Counted from the stretch's first letter, positions 52,279 to 62,440 are shown. The stretch is 64,000 bases of DNA from Splendidivirga corallicola (GCA_030442035.1 JAUJEA010000003.1:372001-436000); one strand, 5' to 3'. A program made the numbers and translations. Notes: a model not told the origin generated them from the sequence alone.

Positions 52279-53301
52279 ATGAACAACAGTTTGAAAGATG
52301 GTTGGAATTTTTTCTCCAAATTAACGCCCAGAAGAGTATTCAACGGGGTTCAGGTTACATCCAGTTATGTGTTGTCGAGGATACTTAAAAAACCAATTCA
52401 TTGGGGACTTCCTATTAGCCTGTCTTTTGAGCCTACTACTTCATGCAATTTGAGGTGCCCGGAATGTCCAAGTGGCTTACGTTCATTTACCAGACCTACC
52501 GGAATGATGCCGGAAGCCCTTTTTAAAAAGACTATTGATGAACTACAGTCCACTTTAACATATTTGCTTTTCTATTTCCAGGGTGAACCTTATTTACACC
52601 CTCAATTTTTGGATCTTGTAAAATATGCCTCCGAAAAAGGAATTTATACAGCTACCTCTACAAATGCTCATTACTTAAATGATGAAAGAGCTCGAAAAAC
52701 AGTAGAATCCGGCCTGGATCGATTGATTATTTCCATTGACGGCACCACACAAGATACCTATGAGTCGTATCGTATTGGTGGAAAGCTGGACAAAGTCATA
52801 GATGGCGCTAAAAATATTGTAAAATGGAAAAAAGCGCTGAAATCAAAAACACCTCATGTCATTTTCCAATTTCTTGTAGTTAAACCAAATGAACATCAAA
52901 TAGAAGACTTAAGAGCACTGGCGAAAACATTGCAAGTGGATGAGGTAGGACTGAAGACAGCTCAAATTTATGATCATGAAAATGGGTCAGAACTGATTCC
53001 AACCATTGACAAATATTCCAGGTACAAAAACAACGGGGATGGAACATTTTCTATCAAAAGCAAATTATTGAGCCACTGCTGGAAAATGTGGCACTCTTGT
53101 GTAATCACCTGGGATGGAAAAGTCGTGCCTTGTTGTTTCGATAAGGATGCACACTACATCCTGGGTAATATGGAAAACGACAATTTCAAAAGTTTATGGA
53201 AAGGAGATAAATATCAAAATTTCAGAGCATCACTGTTAAGATCCAGAAGTGAAATAGATATGTGCAACAATTGTACGGAAGGAACGAAGGTTTGGACATG
53301 A
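52279..53301 (+). CDS. radical SAM protein with SPASM domain
   Basis: 340 residues from the ATG at 52279, which is preferred over the GTG at 52213 because the extra residues are poor in coding character. The radical SAM cluster motif is SCNLRCPECPSG (CxxxCxxC). SPASM cysteines follow near the C-terminus (CVITWDGKVVPCCFDKDAHY and DMCNNC). Such enzymes modify peptides, sugars or cofactors. No peptide precursor gene is obvious nearby. Confidence 0.9.
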   Translation: MNNSLKDGWNFFSKLTPRRVFNGVQVTSSYVLSRILKKPIHWGLPISLSFEPTTSCNLRCPECPSGLRSFTRPTGMMPEALFKKTIDELQSTLTYLLFYFQGEPYLHPQFLDLVKYASEKGIYTATSTNAHYLNDERARKTVESGLDRLIISIDGTTQDTYESYRIGGKLDKVIDGAKNIVKWKKALKSKTPHVIFQFLVVKPNEHQIEDLRALAKTLQVDEVGLKTAQIYDHENGSELIPTIDKYSRYKNNGDGTFSIKSKLLSHCWKMWHSCVITWDGKVVPCCFDKDAHYILGNMENDNFKSLWKGDKYQNFRASLLRSRSEIDMCNNCTEGTKVWT

Positions 53302-53491
53302 TATTTAGTCGTCTTTTCTGAAAAAGCCTTTCACTCAAATGATTATGCTGCGTTTGGTTTAACAGAAAAATCTGCTATCGGAGTTTCATTAGATCTTTTT
53401 TCTTAAATCTAACATCTTGAGTCTTGTTTACAAGTTGGACTCATTGATGAAATAATTATGAAAAATACTTCTTAAGCAGGCCATTTAAAGT

Positions 53492-53513
53492 AAGGAGCAG
53501 GAACCTGCTCCTT
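53492..53513 (-). terminator. terminator-like hairpin after lpd
   Basis: AAGGAGCAG and CTGCTCCTT pair around a GAAC loop, 6 bp beyond the lpd stop. No T-run follows, so it is probably a 3' stabiliser or weak terminator. Confidence 0.5.
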
Positions 53514-53518
53514 GTATA

Positions 53519-54919
53519 TCATATATGAATCGGGCGATTATCCGTTGCTGCTAAACAAGCTTCCTTAACAGCCTCCATATAAGTAGGATGAGCATGAGAC
53601 ATCCTCGATACATCCTCCGCAGAGGCCCGATATTCCATGGCAGTAACGGCCGACGCAATCATATCTGCTGCTCTGGCGCCAATAATGTGTACACCAAGTA
53701 TTTCGTCAGTCTGTTTATCGGCCAATACTTTTACCTGTCCATCGATATCCATGCTTGCCCTGGCTCTACCCAGAGCCCTGAATGGGAATGATCCGGTCTT
53801 ATAGGCCCTACCCTGTTCCTTGAGCTGTTCCTCAGTATAACCTACACCTGCTACTTCCGGCCAGGTATAAACCACACCTGGAATTAAAAGGTAGTTGATA
53901 TGGGGCTTTTGTCCGGCCAGTTGCTCAGCAACCAAGGCACCTTCTTCTTCAGCCTTATGTGCCAACATGGCTCCCTTTATCACATCACCGATCGCATAAA
54001 TGTTTTCAACATTTGTTCTCAAATGCTCATCCACCTCTATACGTCCTGCCTCATCAGTTTTTATGCCTACATTTTCCAATCCCAATCCTTCCGTAAATGG
54101 TTTTCTACCAACGGAAACCAAACAATAATCACCTTTTAATTCTATTTTTTTGCCTTTATTACCCTCAGCCTCGACTGTTACCTGGGTTCCTTTAGCAGTT
54201 ACAGCGGTGACTTTATGACTCGTGTAAATCTTAAAACCAAGCTTTTTAAGTGATCTGGTTAAATCTTTGCTCATAGATCCGTCCATGGTTGGAATAATTC
54301 GATCCAGGTACTCCACCACCGATACTTCGGCACCTAATCTTGCATATACCGAACCTATCTCTACTCCAATCACGCCACCACCAATAACAATCATATGTTT
54401 TGGTACTTGCTTGAGTTCAAGCGCTTCGGTGCTGGTTATGATCCGCTTTTTATCAATTTTGATAAAAGGGAGGCTGGATGGCTTGGAACCTGTGGCAATA
54501 ATGACTTTGTCAGTTTTAAGTTCTGTAGTTTTGCCATCGCTAGCCATCACTTTGATGGTATTTTTATCTACAAAAGAACCAAGACCATGATGCACATCGA
54601 TCTTATTTTTCTTCATCAAATAATCGATACCATCACATGAAATTTTGACAACATCCCGTTTACGCTGGATCATTTGTTTGAAGTTGACCTTGGGTTTATT
54701 GATAGTGATACCATGTTCTGCAAAAGTCTTGTCTGCATTATGAAAATGCTCAGTAGAATCTAATAAAGCCTTGGATGGAATACAGCCCACATTTAAACAA
54801 GTACCACCTAGCGTATCATATTTCTCAATAAGTGCAGTTTTGAAGCCTAGTTGCGCACATCTGATCGCTGCTACATACCCGCCGGGACCTGAGCCAATAA
54901 CTGTTACGTCGTATTGCAT
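53519..54919 (-). CDS. lpd: dihydrolipoyl dehydrogenase (E3)
   Basis: 466 residues. FAD motif VIGSGPGGYVAAI, redox-active disulfide in GGTCLNVGCIPSK (Cys41/Cys46), NAD motif VIGGGVIGVEIGSVYARLG, second FAD motif AIGDVIKGAMLAHKAEEEG and the catalytic His in SHAHPTYMEA. It reoxidises dihydrolipoamide of the 2-oxoglutarate complex. It is the last gene of sucA-sucB-lpd, 56 bp after sucB. Confidence 0.95.
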   Translation of the reverse strand: MQYDVTVIGSGPGGYVAAIRCAQLGFKTALIEKYDTLGGTCLNVGCIPSKALLDSTEHFHNADKTFAEHGITINKPKVNFKQMIQRKRDVVKISCDGIDYLMKKNKIDVHHGLGSFVDKNTIKVMASDGKTTELKTDKVIIATGSKPSSLPFIKIDKKRIITSTEALELKQVPKHMIVIGGGVIGVEIGSVYARLGAEVSVVEYLDRIIPTMDGSMSKDLTRSLKKLGFKIYTSHKVTAVTAKGTQVTVEAEGNKGKKIELKGDYCLVSVGRKPFTEGLGLENVGIKTDEAGRIEVDEHLRTNVENIYAIGDVIKGAMLAHKAEEEGALVAEQLAGQKPHINYLLIPGVVYTWPEVAGVGYTEEQLKEQGRAYKTGSFPFRALGRARASMDIDGQVKVLADKQTDEILGVHIIGARAADMIASAVTAMEYRASAEDVSRMSHAHPTYMEAVKEACLAATDNRPIHI

Positions 54920-54975
54920 TTCTTAATATTTAAAACAATAAGTTGAAGTTCTTTTTATTATCCATGAGCTGGCCA

Positions 54976-56517
54976 TCATACACCTATTAATAACCTGGTC
55001 GGATCCTCGAGCAATTGCTTTACCCTAACGAGGAAACTAACCGACTCTCTGCCATCAATGATTCTGTGATCATAAGACAAGGCCACATACATCATTGGTC
55101 TCACCACAATCTCACCGTTTTCAACTACAGGTCTCTCAACAATGTTATGCATTCCTAAAATAGCCGATTGAGGCGCATTGATGATTGGTGTGGACATCAT
55201 AGAACCAAAAACGCCGCCATTGGTGATGGTAAAAGTTCCACCCGTCATTTCTTCAATGCTCAGTTTATTATCCCTCGCCTTGGTTGCTAACCGAATAACT
55301 TCACTTTCTATTCCTTTAAAATCCAAAGATTCAGCATTGCGGATTACGGGGACAACCAAACCTTTCGGCGCTGACACCGCTATAGAGATATCGCAAAAGT
55401 CATTGTAAACAACCTCATCACCATCTATCATGGCATTCACCGCTTCCCATTCCTGTAGGGCCACACAACAAGCCTTGGTAAAGAATGACATAAAGCCCAA
55501 ACCAACGCCATGCTTTTCTTTGAATGGTTCTTTATATTTTTTTCTAAGATCCATGATCGGTTTCATGTTAACCTCATTGAATGTGGTTAGCATGGCTGTT
55601 TCATTCTTCACAGCTACCAATCTTTTAGCCACCGTTTTTCTAAGGCTGGATAATTTCTTTCTTCTTTGATTTCGATTAAAGCCTACCTGAGCCGCCGCCG
55701 GTTCAATTGATTGAGCCTCTGATTGTGGAGCGTTTTGCACCGCAGTTTCCTGTTTGGCATTCAGGGCATCCTCCTTCGTAATCCTTCCATCTACACCTGT
55801 CCCTTTTACCTGTGAGCTATCAATACCCTTTTCGCTTAGAATTTTGGCTGCTGCCGGTGAAGGATGACCGGAGGCATAAGTCTCCTTACTGGAAACTTCA
55901 GCAGTTACAGGTGTTGAAGAAGTGTTACTTTGAGTACCCTCGGCTTTCGTAACTGGCACATCAGTTAATTCAATTTTGCAGATCAAGGCACCTATCTCCA
56001 ATGTGTCTCCCTGTTGAGCCACAATTCTTAATATCCCCGAACCCTCTGCAGGAAGTTCAAAGGTGGCTTTATCCGATTCGATTTCAGCAATTACTTCATC
56101 AAGCGCTACAAAATCACCATCTTGCTTGACCCATTCTGCGATCGTTACTTCTGTAATCGATTCGCCGACTTCAGGAACCACCATTTCTTTGATCTCACCG
56201 GTAGCAGCTGGTTCTTTTGTTGTATCAGAAGAAGACTCTACTTTAGATTCACTTTCAGTTGCTGGCGCTCCATTACTCCCTGCATCAGTATCTATTTCAC
56301 AGATAACGGCTCCTATTTCTAAAGTATCTCCTTCCTCAGCTTTGATCCTTAAGATTCCTGCTGCCTCGGCAGGCAATTCAAAAGTCGCTTTATCTGATTC
56401 CAACTCGGCAACAACTTCATCCATTTCAACAAAATCCCCATCTTTTTTCAGCCATTGGGCGATGGTAACTTCTGTTATGGATTCGCCAACCGTGGGTACT
56501 TTCATTGCTAAACTCAT
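54976..56517 (-). CDS. sucB: 2-oxoglutarate dehydrogenase E2 with two lipoyl domains
   Basis: 513 residues. Two lipoyl domains are repeated at the N-terminus ([14 protein letters not shown] ~Lys43 and [14 protein letters not shown] ~Lys157), against one in most E. coli-type enzymes. A peripheral subunit-binding domain follows ([22 protein letters not shown]), then the catalytic domain with [11 protein letters not shown]. It transfers the succinyl group to CoA. It is between sucA and lpd. Confidence 0.94.
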   Translation of the reverse strand: MSLAMKVPTVGESITEVTIAQWLKKDGDFVEMDEVVAELESDKATFELPAEAAGILRIKAEEGDTLEIGAVICEIDTDAGSNGAPATESESKVESSSDTTKEPAATGEIKEMVVPEVGESITEVTIAEWVKQDGDFVALDEVIAEIESDKATFELPAEGSGILRIVAQQGDTLEIGALICKIELTDVPVTKAEGTQSNTSSTPVTAEVSSKETYASGHPSPAAAKILSEKGIDSSQVKGTGVDGRITKEDALNAKQETAVQNAPQSEAQSIEPAAAQVGFNRNQRRKKLSSLRKTVAKRLVAVKNETAMLTTFNEVNMKPIMDLRKKYKEPFKEKHGVGLGFMSFFTKACCVALQEWEAVNAMIDGDEVVYNDFCDISIAVSAPKGLVVPVIRNAESLDFKGIESEVIRLATKARDNKLSIEEMTGGTFTITNGGVFGSMMSTPIINAPQSAILGMHNIVERPVVENGEIVVRPMMYVALSYDHRIIDGRESVSFLVRVKQLLEDPTRLLIGV

Positions 56518-56567
56518 GATGTTCTTTTTTATATCTTTTATAATGATAATGCTTTATTTCAAATCAA

Positions 56568-59288
56568 TTATTCAAATGCTCTTTTTATGATATCTGTCTG
56601 CTCCTGAATATGAACTTTATGATAACCAGTAGCAGGGGAAGCCGTAGCCCTTCGTGAAATGATATCTTTCTTTACTTCTCTAAACACTCTCAAAATAAAT
56701 GACCAGGCTCCCATATTCTCAGGTTCTTCCTGAACCCAATAGACTTTGGCATTTTTGTATTTCTTTAGCTCGGCCAAAACCTTTGTTCTTGGAAACGGAT
56801 GCAATTGTTCCAATCTAACAATGGCAATATCCTTTCTTTTATTTTTTTGCTGATGATCAACCAGGTCATAATATATCTTACCACAGCACAGCAAAACTTT
56901 CTTTACTTTCGATGCAGTGGCATAAGTATCTCCGATCACCTCCTGAAATCTGTTATTTGTAAAATCCTCTAGCGATGAAATAACTTTCGGATGCCTTAAC
57001 AGCGATTTCGGAGACATGATAATCAAGGGCATTCTAAAAGGCATTTCTAATTGTCTTCTTAATGCGTGGAACAAGTTGGCCGGGGTGGTTGGATTGCATA
57101 TAAACATATTGTAGCCGGCAGCCATTTGTAAGTAACGCTCAAATCTTGCACTGGAATGCTCAGGCCCTTGCCCTTCATACCCATGTGGTAATAATAATAC
57201 CAAGCCATTCATCCGATGCCATTTTGTATAAGCACTACTGATAAACTGATCGAGTATTACCTGTGCTCCATTGACAAAATCTCCAAACTGAGCTTCCCAA
57301 ATGACCAGTGCATGAGGAGTAGCCATGGCGTACCCATACTCAAAACCAAGAACACCATATTCGGATAGAAGCGAATTAAAAATTCTCAACTTCTCCTGCT
57401 TTTCACTGATATGATTAAGGTTACAATAAGCTTCATTGGAATTGGCATCAAATAAATAGGAATGTCGATGTGAGAAGGTTCCTCTTTTCACATCCTGGCC
57501 TGACATCCTTACAATTTTATTATCTAAGAGCAATGAGCCATAAGCCAAAAGTTCGGCATCGGCCCAGCTTAAAGTTTTTTTATCATAAAAATTGGCTTTC
57601 CGCTCCTTGAGTAGTTTATCTATTTGCTTTAATGGTTTAAAGCCCTGCGGAAGTGATGTCAATGCCGTTGCCACCTGATCAATCACTTTCTGACTGACAC
57701 TGGTATCAGGAGAAATCTCAAAATCGTCCTGAGTTGATTTCCTGAGTTGGTGCCATTCTTCTTCTACCTTTTGCGGTTGGTAAGGAAGTGGGTTCTGTTT
57801 TACATCATTCAAGCGATCCTGTAACTGGCTTCTGAATTCCTTGTCCATTCTCTTGGCAAGATCTGCATCAACACCGTCTCGCTGGCTAAGGACTTTCATA
57901 TATATCTCACGAGGATTTGGATGCTTCGCGATAATATTATAGAGCTTGGGTTGTGTAAATTTTGGTTCATCACTTTCGTTGTGTCCGTGCCTGCGATAAC
58001 ACAAGAGGTCTATAAAGATATCCTTACCGAATTTTTGTCTATATTCCACTGCCAATGAAACAGCAAAAATCACTGCTTCAGGATCGTCACCGTTTATATG
58101 AAGAACCGGTGCATCTACTATTTTTGCTACATCCGTGCAATAGATACTTGACCGCGCATCATCATAGTCAGTTGTAAAACCTACCTGATTATTAATTACG
58201 ATATGTATTGTACCTCCGGTGTTATAACCCTCTAGTTGACCCATCTGCACTACTTCATAAACAAGGCCTTGCCCTGCAATGGCTGCATCACCATGGATCA
58301 GGATCGGTACAACTTTTTTAACGTCACCTTTGTATTCATCATCCACCTGGGCCCGTGCATATCCCAAAACAATAGGATCTACTGCTTCAAGGTGACTTGG
58401 GTTGGGAGCCAGCTTCACATAAACTTTTTTGTTTGAAGTCGTATCAATCCGGCTTGAATAGCCTAAGTGATACTTAACATCACCATCACCCATGGTCAAA
58501 TCAGGTGTCACGTTACCTTCAAATTCACTAAAAATTTCCTCATAGGTCTTCCCCATAATATTGGAAAGAACATTCAACCTTCCTCTATGCGCCATCCCTA
58601 TAACAACTTCCTCAGCATCGAACTTGGCCGCATGGTTAATGATCTTATCCAAAGCAGGAATGGTATTTTCTCCACCTTCAAGAGAAAAGCGTTTTTGTCC
58701 CAGAAATTTAGTGTGAAGAAAATTTTCAAAGACAACCGCTTCGTTTAGTTTGGAAAGTATTCTGGTCTTATCCTCAAGTGTTGGGTCGTGTGAGGGATAT
58801 TCTCTTTCGCACTGTTGCTTGAACCAATCAACAATTTGAGGATCACGGATATACATGTACTCGAATCCTATTTTACCAATGTAAACTTGCTCGAGTTTAT
58901 TTAAAATATTTTGTAGACTTGATCTGCCAAGGCCAATTTCGTTTCCAATTTCAAAAGACTTCTGAAGATCATCTTTATTAAGACCAAAATCTTCAATGCT
59001 GAGCCTTACATTATGTTTACGACGCTCTCTGACAGGGTTAGTGTCTGATTTCAGGTGGCCTCTCGATCTGTAGGCATGAATCAGATCCCTTACACTGGTT
59101 TCTTTTCCTGAAATAGCAGCAGTTTCTGCGGAAGCCCCATTTTCCCCGAATTTCTGAAGAGAGAAGTCAAATCCTTCAAAGAAAGTTTGCCAGCTCTTAT
59201 CAACCGATTCGGGATCCTGTTTATATGCCTTATAGAGTTCATCAATGTAACTACTATGGGCATTGGAGATATAAGAATATTTGTCCAT
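56568..59288 (-). CDS. sucA: 2-oxoglutarate dehydrogenase E1
   Basis: 906 residues from the ATG at 59288. A longer frame to 59318 is rejected because the promoter box lies inside it. Family features: MDKYSYISNAHSSYIDELYK start, GMAHRGRLNVL, thiamine diphosphate region GDAAIAGQGLVYE and INNQVGFTTD, RRHGHNESDEP, and the C-terminal LPHGYEGQGPEHSSAR. It decarboxylates 2-oxoglutarate and passes succinyl to E2. First gene of the operon. Confidence 0.95.
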   Translation of the reverse strand: MDKYSYISNAHSSYIDELYKAYKQDPESVDKSWQTFFEGFDFSLQKFGENGASAETAAISGKETSVRDLIHAYRSRGHLKSDTNPVRERRKHNVRLSIEDFGLNKDDLQKSFEIGNEIGLGRSSLQNILNKLEQVYIGKIGFEYMYIRDPQIVDWFKQQCEREYPSHDPTLEDKTRILSKLNEAVVFENFLHTKFLGQKRFSLEGGENTIPALDKIINHAAKFDAEEVVIGMAHRGRLNVLSNIMGKTYEEIFSEFEGNVTPDLTMGDGDVKYHLGYSSRIDTTSNKKVYVKLAPNPSHLEAVDPIVLGYARAQVDDEYKGDVKKVVPILIHGDAAIAGQGLVYEVVQMGQLEGYNTGGTIHIVINNQVGFTTDYDDARSSIYCTDVAKIVDAPVLHINGDDPEAVIFAVSLAVEYRQKFGKDIFIDLLCYRRHGHNESDEPKFTQPKLYNIIAKHPNPREIYMKVLSQRDGVDADLAKRMDKEFRSQLQDRLNDVKQNPLPYQPQKVEEEWHQLRKSTQDDFEISPDTSVSQKVIDQVATALTSLPQGFKPLKQIDKLLKERKANFYDKKTLSWADAELLAYGSLLLDNKIVRMSGQDVKRGTFSHRHSYLFDANSNEAYCNLNHISEKQEKLRIFNSLLSEYGVLGFEYGYAMATPHALVIWEAQFGDFVNGAQVILDQFISSAYTKWHRMNGLVLLLPHGYEGQGPEHSSARFERYLQMAAGYNMFICNPTTPANLFHALRRQLEMPFRMPLIIMSPKSLLRHPKVISSLEDFTNNRFQEVIGDTYATASKVKKVLLCCGKIYYDLVDHQQKNKRKDIAIVRLEQLHPFPRTKVLAELKKYKNAKVYWVQEEPENMGAWSFILRVFREVKKDIISRRATASPATGYHKVHIQEQTDIIKRAFE

Positions 59289-59315
59289 ATCTTTGAAGAT
59301 ATAAGTGTTGGTCGG

Positions 59316-59323
59316 CAAAGGTA
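59316..59323 (-). promoter_or_regulatory. sucA -7 box TACCTTTG
   Basis: On the minus strand, an exact TAnnTTTG match 27 bp upstream of the ATG at 59288 and inside the longer alternative frame. Confidence 0.65.
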
Positions 59324-59582
59324 ATAATATACTTAAATATATGAAACCCTAATATTCGCATAGGCAAATATATACTTGTAACTTATTGATAGATAATTGA
59401 TTTTTTATCATGGATTCGAAATTGCTTTAATATTAAGATCAATGGTTCAATAGAATCCCCCTTAAGGCCATCTTGCTTTGCCTAAACATGAGAAATAATC
59501 TGTCTGTTCCGGGATTTGACAATAATGAGGCTGAGAGTCAAAATTTTATAAAACGCCTGTATTGATTTTTAATCAATTTTGC

Positions 59583-59590
59583 TACCTTTG
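59583..59590 (+). promoter_or_regulatory. rpsP -7 box TACCTTTG
   Basis: An exact TAnnTTTG match, with a TTG 18 bp upstream (59562) in the -33 position. It gives a leader of about 50 nt. Confidence 0.7.
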
Positions 59591-59644
59591 CAATCCTTTT
59601 GGAAGGACGAGTTCCTTCATTAAACATAAAAGCTAAATTATAAA

Positions 59645-60427
59645 ATGGCAGTAAAAATCAGATTAGCACGTCGAGGACGTAAAAAACTGGCAATGTACGA
59701 CATAGTCGTAGCCGACGCCAGAGCACCACGAGATGGTCGCTTTATTGAAAAACTAGGTACCTACAATCCAAATACGGATCCGGCATCTATTGATTTGAAT
59801 GCGGATAGAGCATTTAAATGGGTAATGGATGGTGCCCAACCCACAGACACAGCAAGGGCTATTCTTTCTTACCGTGGCGTGATGTTGAAGAAACATTTGC
59901 AGATTGGTGTTAACAAAGGAGCTATTACGCAGGAACAGGCTGACACCAAATTTGAGCAGTGGCTGAAAGAAAAAGAAGCGAAGATTGCCGGCAAGATTGA
60001 CACTTTGAATAAGCAACAAGAGGCAGATGCTAAGAAAAGACTCGAGGCTGAAACTAAGATCAAAGAGGCAAGAACAGAGGCACTCAAGAAAAAACAAGCG
60101 GAATTGGCTCCCGAACCTCAGGCTGAAGAAGTAGAAGCTGTGGCAACAGAGGAAGCAGTAGCTGAAGAACCGGCTACAGCGGAAGCTGAAACTCAGGAGG
60201 AAGTTAAAGCGGAAGAGGCTCCGGCAAAAGAAGAGCCTAAGGCAGACGAACCAGAGGCTAAAGAAGAACCAAAGGCTGAAGCTGCTCCGGTAGAGGAAAC
60301 ACCTACTGAGGAAAAGGCCGAAGAGGTAGAAGAAGTAAAAGCTGAAGCCCAGGAAGAAAAGAAAGAGGAAAAGGCTGAAGCACCTGAAGCAAAAGAATCT
60401 GCTGAGGAAGAAGAAACAAAAGAATAA
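59645..60427 (+). CDS. rpsP: ribosomal protein bS16 with long acidic C-terminal tail
   Basis: 260 residues. The first ~85 are the normal bS16 core (MAVKIRLARRGRKKLAMYDI, RFIEKLGTYNPNTDP, HLQIGVNKGAI), which usually ends near 80-180 residues. From ~115 comes a helical charged linker and from ~155 to the end a tail made almost only of Glu, Ala, Lys, Pro, Val and Thr. The tail is much longer than the core. It is the first gene of the rpsP-rimM-trmD-rplS series. Confidence 0.95.
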   Translation: MAVKIRLARRGRKKLAMYDIVVADARAPRDGRFIEKLGTYNPNTDPASIDLNADRAFKWVMDGAQPTDTARAILSYRGVMLKKHLQIGVNKGAITQEQADTKFEQWLKEKEAKIAGKIDTLNKQQEADAKKRLEAETKIKEARTEALKKKQAELAPEPQAEEVEAVATEEAVAEEPATAEAETQEEVKAEEAPAKEEPKADEPEAKEEPKAEAAPVEETPTEEKAEEVEEVKAEAQEEKKEEKAEAPEAKESAEEEETKE

Positions 60428-60437
60428 ATTATAATCC

Positions 60438-60968
60438 ATGAATGTTGATGCATGTTATCAACTGGGATATATAATTAAACCTCATGGATTAAAAGGGGAA
60501 GTTGGGATACTGCTGGATGTTGATTATCCCGATGTCTACCGAGAATTGGAATCAGTATTTGTTGAAATGAACAACAATCTGGTTCCTTTTTTTATTGAAT
60601 GGATTTCGGTTAAAAATAACAAAAAGGCGGTAGTGAAATTTGAGGAGATCGACTCCTTTGAGCAAGCAGAGGCACTACAGAGTTTTAACCTCTACCTTCC
60701 CCTGGAAAACCTGCCTCCTTTAAAGGGCAATCAATTTTATTACCACGAAGTGGTGGGATTTCAGATCGTTGATTTAAATATCGGACATCTTGGAAAGATC
60801 TCCACGATTTACACGCATCCGGGGCAAGATCTTATATCAATGGAATATCAGGGAAAGGAAGTGCTAATTCCTATAAATGACGACGTTGTTAAGCATCTTG
60901 ATCGAGACAAACAGCAACTTACCGTAGCGCTTCCCCAAGGTTTATTAGATGTATATCTGGATTCCTAG
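60438..60968 (+). CDS. rimM: 16S rRNA maturation factor RimM
   Basis: 176 residues. N-terminal RimM domain (YQLGYIIKPHGLKGEVGILLD) and C-terminal PRC-barrel (YYHEVVGFQIVDLNIGHLGKI, with PGQDLISMEYQGKEVLIP). It binds uS19 during assembly of the 30S head. It is 10 bp after rpsP in the conserved order. Confidence 0.94.
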   Translation: MNVDACYQLGYIIKPHGLKGEVGILLDVDYPDVYRELESVFVEMNNNLVPFFIEWISVKNNKKAVVKFEEIDSFEQAEALQSFNLYLPLENLPPLKGNQFYYHEVVGFQIVDLNIGHLGKISTIYTHPGQDLISMEYQGKEVLIPINDDVVKHLDRDKQQLTVALPQGLLDVYLDS

Positions 60969-60979
60969 TGTTAAGTTAA

Positions 60980-61014
60980 GCTTTCAGGTATTAGGTTTCG
61001 GGTATCAGATAATC
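60980..61014. repeat. dispersed 35-nt repeat, copy 2
   Basis: It matches 4174-4208 at 27 of 35 positions without gaps, in the same orientation. It lies just after rimM. Confidence 0.45.
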
Positions 61015-61126
61015 TTCATGCCGACGAAAAGATATTATAAAGACTGAAATTCGGACCTGAATGCTTTACGATATTAAACGGTATTAAATTCAATGTCATT
61101 AACTTAAGTTCTACCAAGTATAGGAC

Positions 61127-61190
61127 GTCATTCCTGCGAAAGCAGAAATCTCATTTTCAGAAGTTTATGTCTGACTGGGATTCTTTATCA
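61127..61190. repeat. truncated REP-like palindrome
   Basis: GTCATTCCTGCGAAAGCAGAA, then TCTCATTTTCAG and later GACTGGGATTC. The first part holds the CTGCGAAAGCAG stem typical of a common bacterial REP; the later GGGATTC is a remnant of the opposite arm, whose outer part is lost. It lies in the rimM-trmD spacer. Confidence 0.45.
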
Positions 61191-61258
61191 AACAAAGAGT
61201 GATGCTTAAGTTATTGGCATTAAATGATAAATTAACAACTGCACAAAATATCGGAGAG

Positions 61259-61936
61259 ATGCGAATAGATATTATTACATGTCTACCCAAGTTGCTGGAG
61301 GGCCCATTCTCGGATTCCATTCTACAGCGCGCCCAAAATAAAAACCTGGTTCAGCTTAACATCCATGATCTTCGTCAATTCGCTACCAACAAGCACCACA
61401 AAATAGACGACTACGCCTTCGGAGGTGGAGCAGGTATGGTGCTTATGGCTGAGCCGATTGTCAGATGCATCCGGCAATTGCAATCTGAAAGGAGTTATGA
61501 TGAAATTATTTATATGAGTCCAGACGGAGATCGCCTCACCCAAACCGTGGCCAATGAACTCTCTCTTAAAAAGAACTTGATCGTTCTATGCGGCCATTAC
61601 AAAGGTGTGGACGAAAGAGTTCGTGAACATTTTATTACCAGGGAAATAAGCATTGGTGACTATGTTTTATCCGGGGGTGAATTAGCGGCAGCAGTTTTAT
61701 GTGATGCCATTATCCGATTGCTTCCCGGGGTCCTTTCCGATGAAACATCTGCACTCACGGATTCATTTCAGGATGGGCTTGTAGCGCCACCGGTATACAC
61801 ACGTCCTGCTGACTTTGAGGGACACAAAGTCCCTGAGATTCTATTATCCGGGAATGAAAAGAAAATTGAAGAGTGGCGATTTGAACAAGCGGTAAAAAGA
61901 ACCAGAGACAGAAGACCAGATTTACTGGATAAATAA
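61259..61936 (+). CDS. trmD: tRNA (guanine37-N1)-methyltransferase TrmD
   Basis: 226 residues from the ATG at 61259. An upstream frame to 61199 (GTG, then ATG at 61202) adds 20 residues unlike any TrmD. The start [22 protein letters not shown], the [17 protein letters not shown] loop, the trefoil-knot SAM site [12 protein letters not shown] and [15 protein letters not shown] are diagnostic. It methylates G37 of tRNAs. The spacer from rimM is long (290 bp) and holds repeats. Confidence 0.94.
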   Translation: MRIDIITCLPKLLEGPFSDSILQRAQNKNLVQLNIHDLRQFATNKHHKIDDYAFGGGAGMVLMAEPIVRCIRQLQSERSYDEIIYMSPDGDRLTQTVANELSLKKNLIVLCGHYKGVDERVREHFITREISIGDYVLSGGELAAAVLCDAIIRLLPGVLSDETSALTDSFQDGLVAPPVYTRPADFEGHKVPEILLSGNEKKIEEWRFEQAVKRTRDRRPDLLDK

Positions 61937-62038
61937 TAAATTTACACTTCCATTGATCCATTGATATTACTCTGCGGATTCAAATATTTTTACTCCGTAA
62001 AAAAACTTATTGAAGGGTTATTTATTAAATAATTTTTC

Positions 62039-62046
62039 TATATTTG
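62039..62046 (+). promoter_or_regulatory. rplS -7 box TATATTTG
   Basis: An exact TAnnTTTG match followed by CAGTCCG, 40 bp upstream of the rplS ATG. It shows that rplS has its own promoter. Confidence 0.6.
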
Positions 62047-62086
62047 CAGTCCGTTTTTGGAGAATAAGAAATAATTTATATAGATC

Positions 62087-62440
62087 ATGAGCGAGCTTAT
62101 AAAAATCATTGAGCAGGAATATGCTGAGAAGAGAGAAGCACTACCTGATTTTAAATCCGGAGATACTGTCAATGTACACGTAAAGATTCGTGAAGGTAAT
62201 AAAGAAAGAGTACAGCAGTTCCAGGGTACCGTCATTCAAAGAAGAAGGCCTAACACCAATGGAGAAACATTCACAGTTCGCAAAGTTTCCAATGGTATTG
62301 GTGTTGAGAGAATTTTCCCTGCACTTTCTCCAAATATTGAGAAGATAGAAGTCATTAGAAGAGGTAAGGTAAGAAGGGCCAGATTATTCTATCTAAGAGG
62401 ACGTCAAGGTAAAGCCGCCAGAATCAAAGAGAAGATATAA
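62087..62440 (+). CDS. rplS: ribosomal protein bL19
   Basis: 117 residues. [49 protein letters not shown] and the C-terminal [21 protein letters not shown] are the bL19 signature. It sits at the 30S-50S interface. Confidence 0.96.
   Translation: MSELIKIIEQEYAEKREALPDFKSGDTVNVHVKIREGNKERVQQFQGTVIQRRRPNTNGETFTVRKVSNGIGVERIFPALSPNIEKIEVIRRGKVRRARLFYLRGRQGKAARIKEKI

Larger units (their letters stand above)
59289..59644. other. divergent sucA/rpsP promoter region
   Basis: It contains the sucA box at 59316, the rpsP box at 59583 and, in the rpsP leader, a small stem GAAGGA/TCCTTC (59602-59618). Nothing else seen. Confidence 0.6.

Noticed and set aside
59289-59318. Longer SucA start
   Set aside because: The promoter box lies within the added codons, so they cannot be in the transcript.
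59753-60439. 228-codon frame antisense to rpsP
   Set aside because: It arises from the low-complexity Glu/Ala/Lys tail read backwards, giving a Phe/Ser/Leu-rich sequence.
61199-61258. Longer TrmD start
   Set aside because: The extra 20 residues do not fit the family, whose N-terminus begins MRIDIIT.
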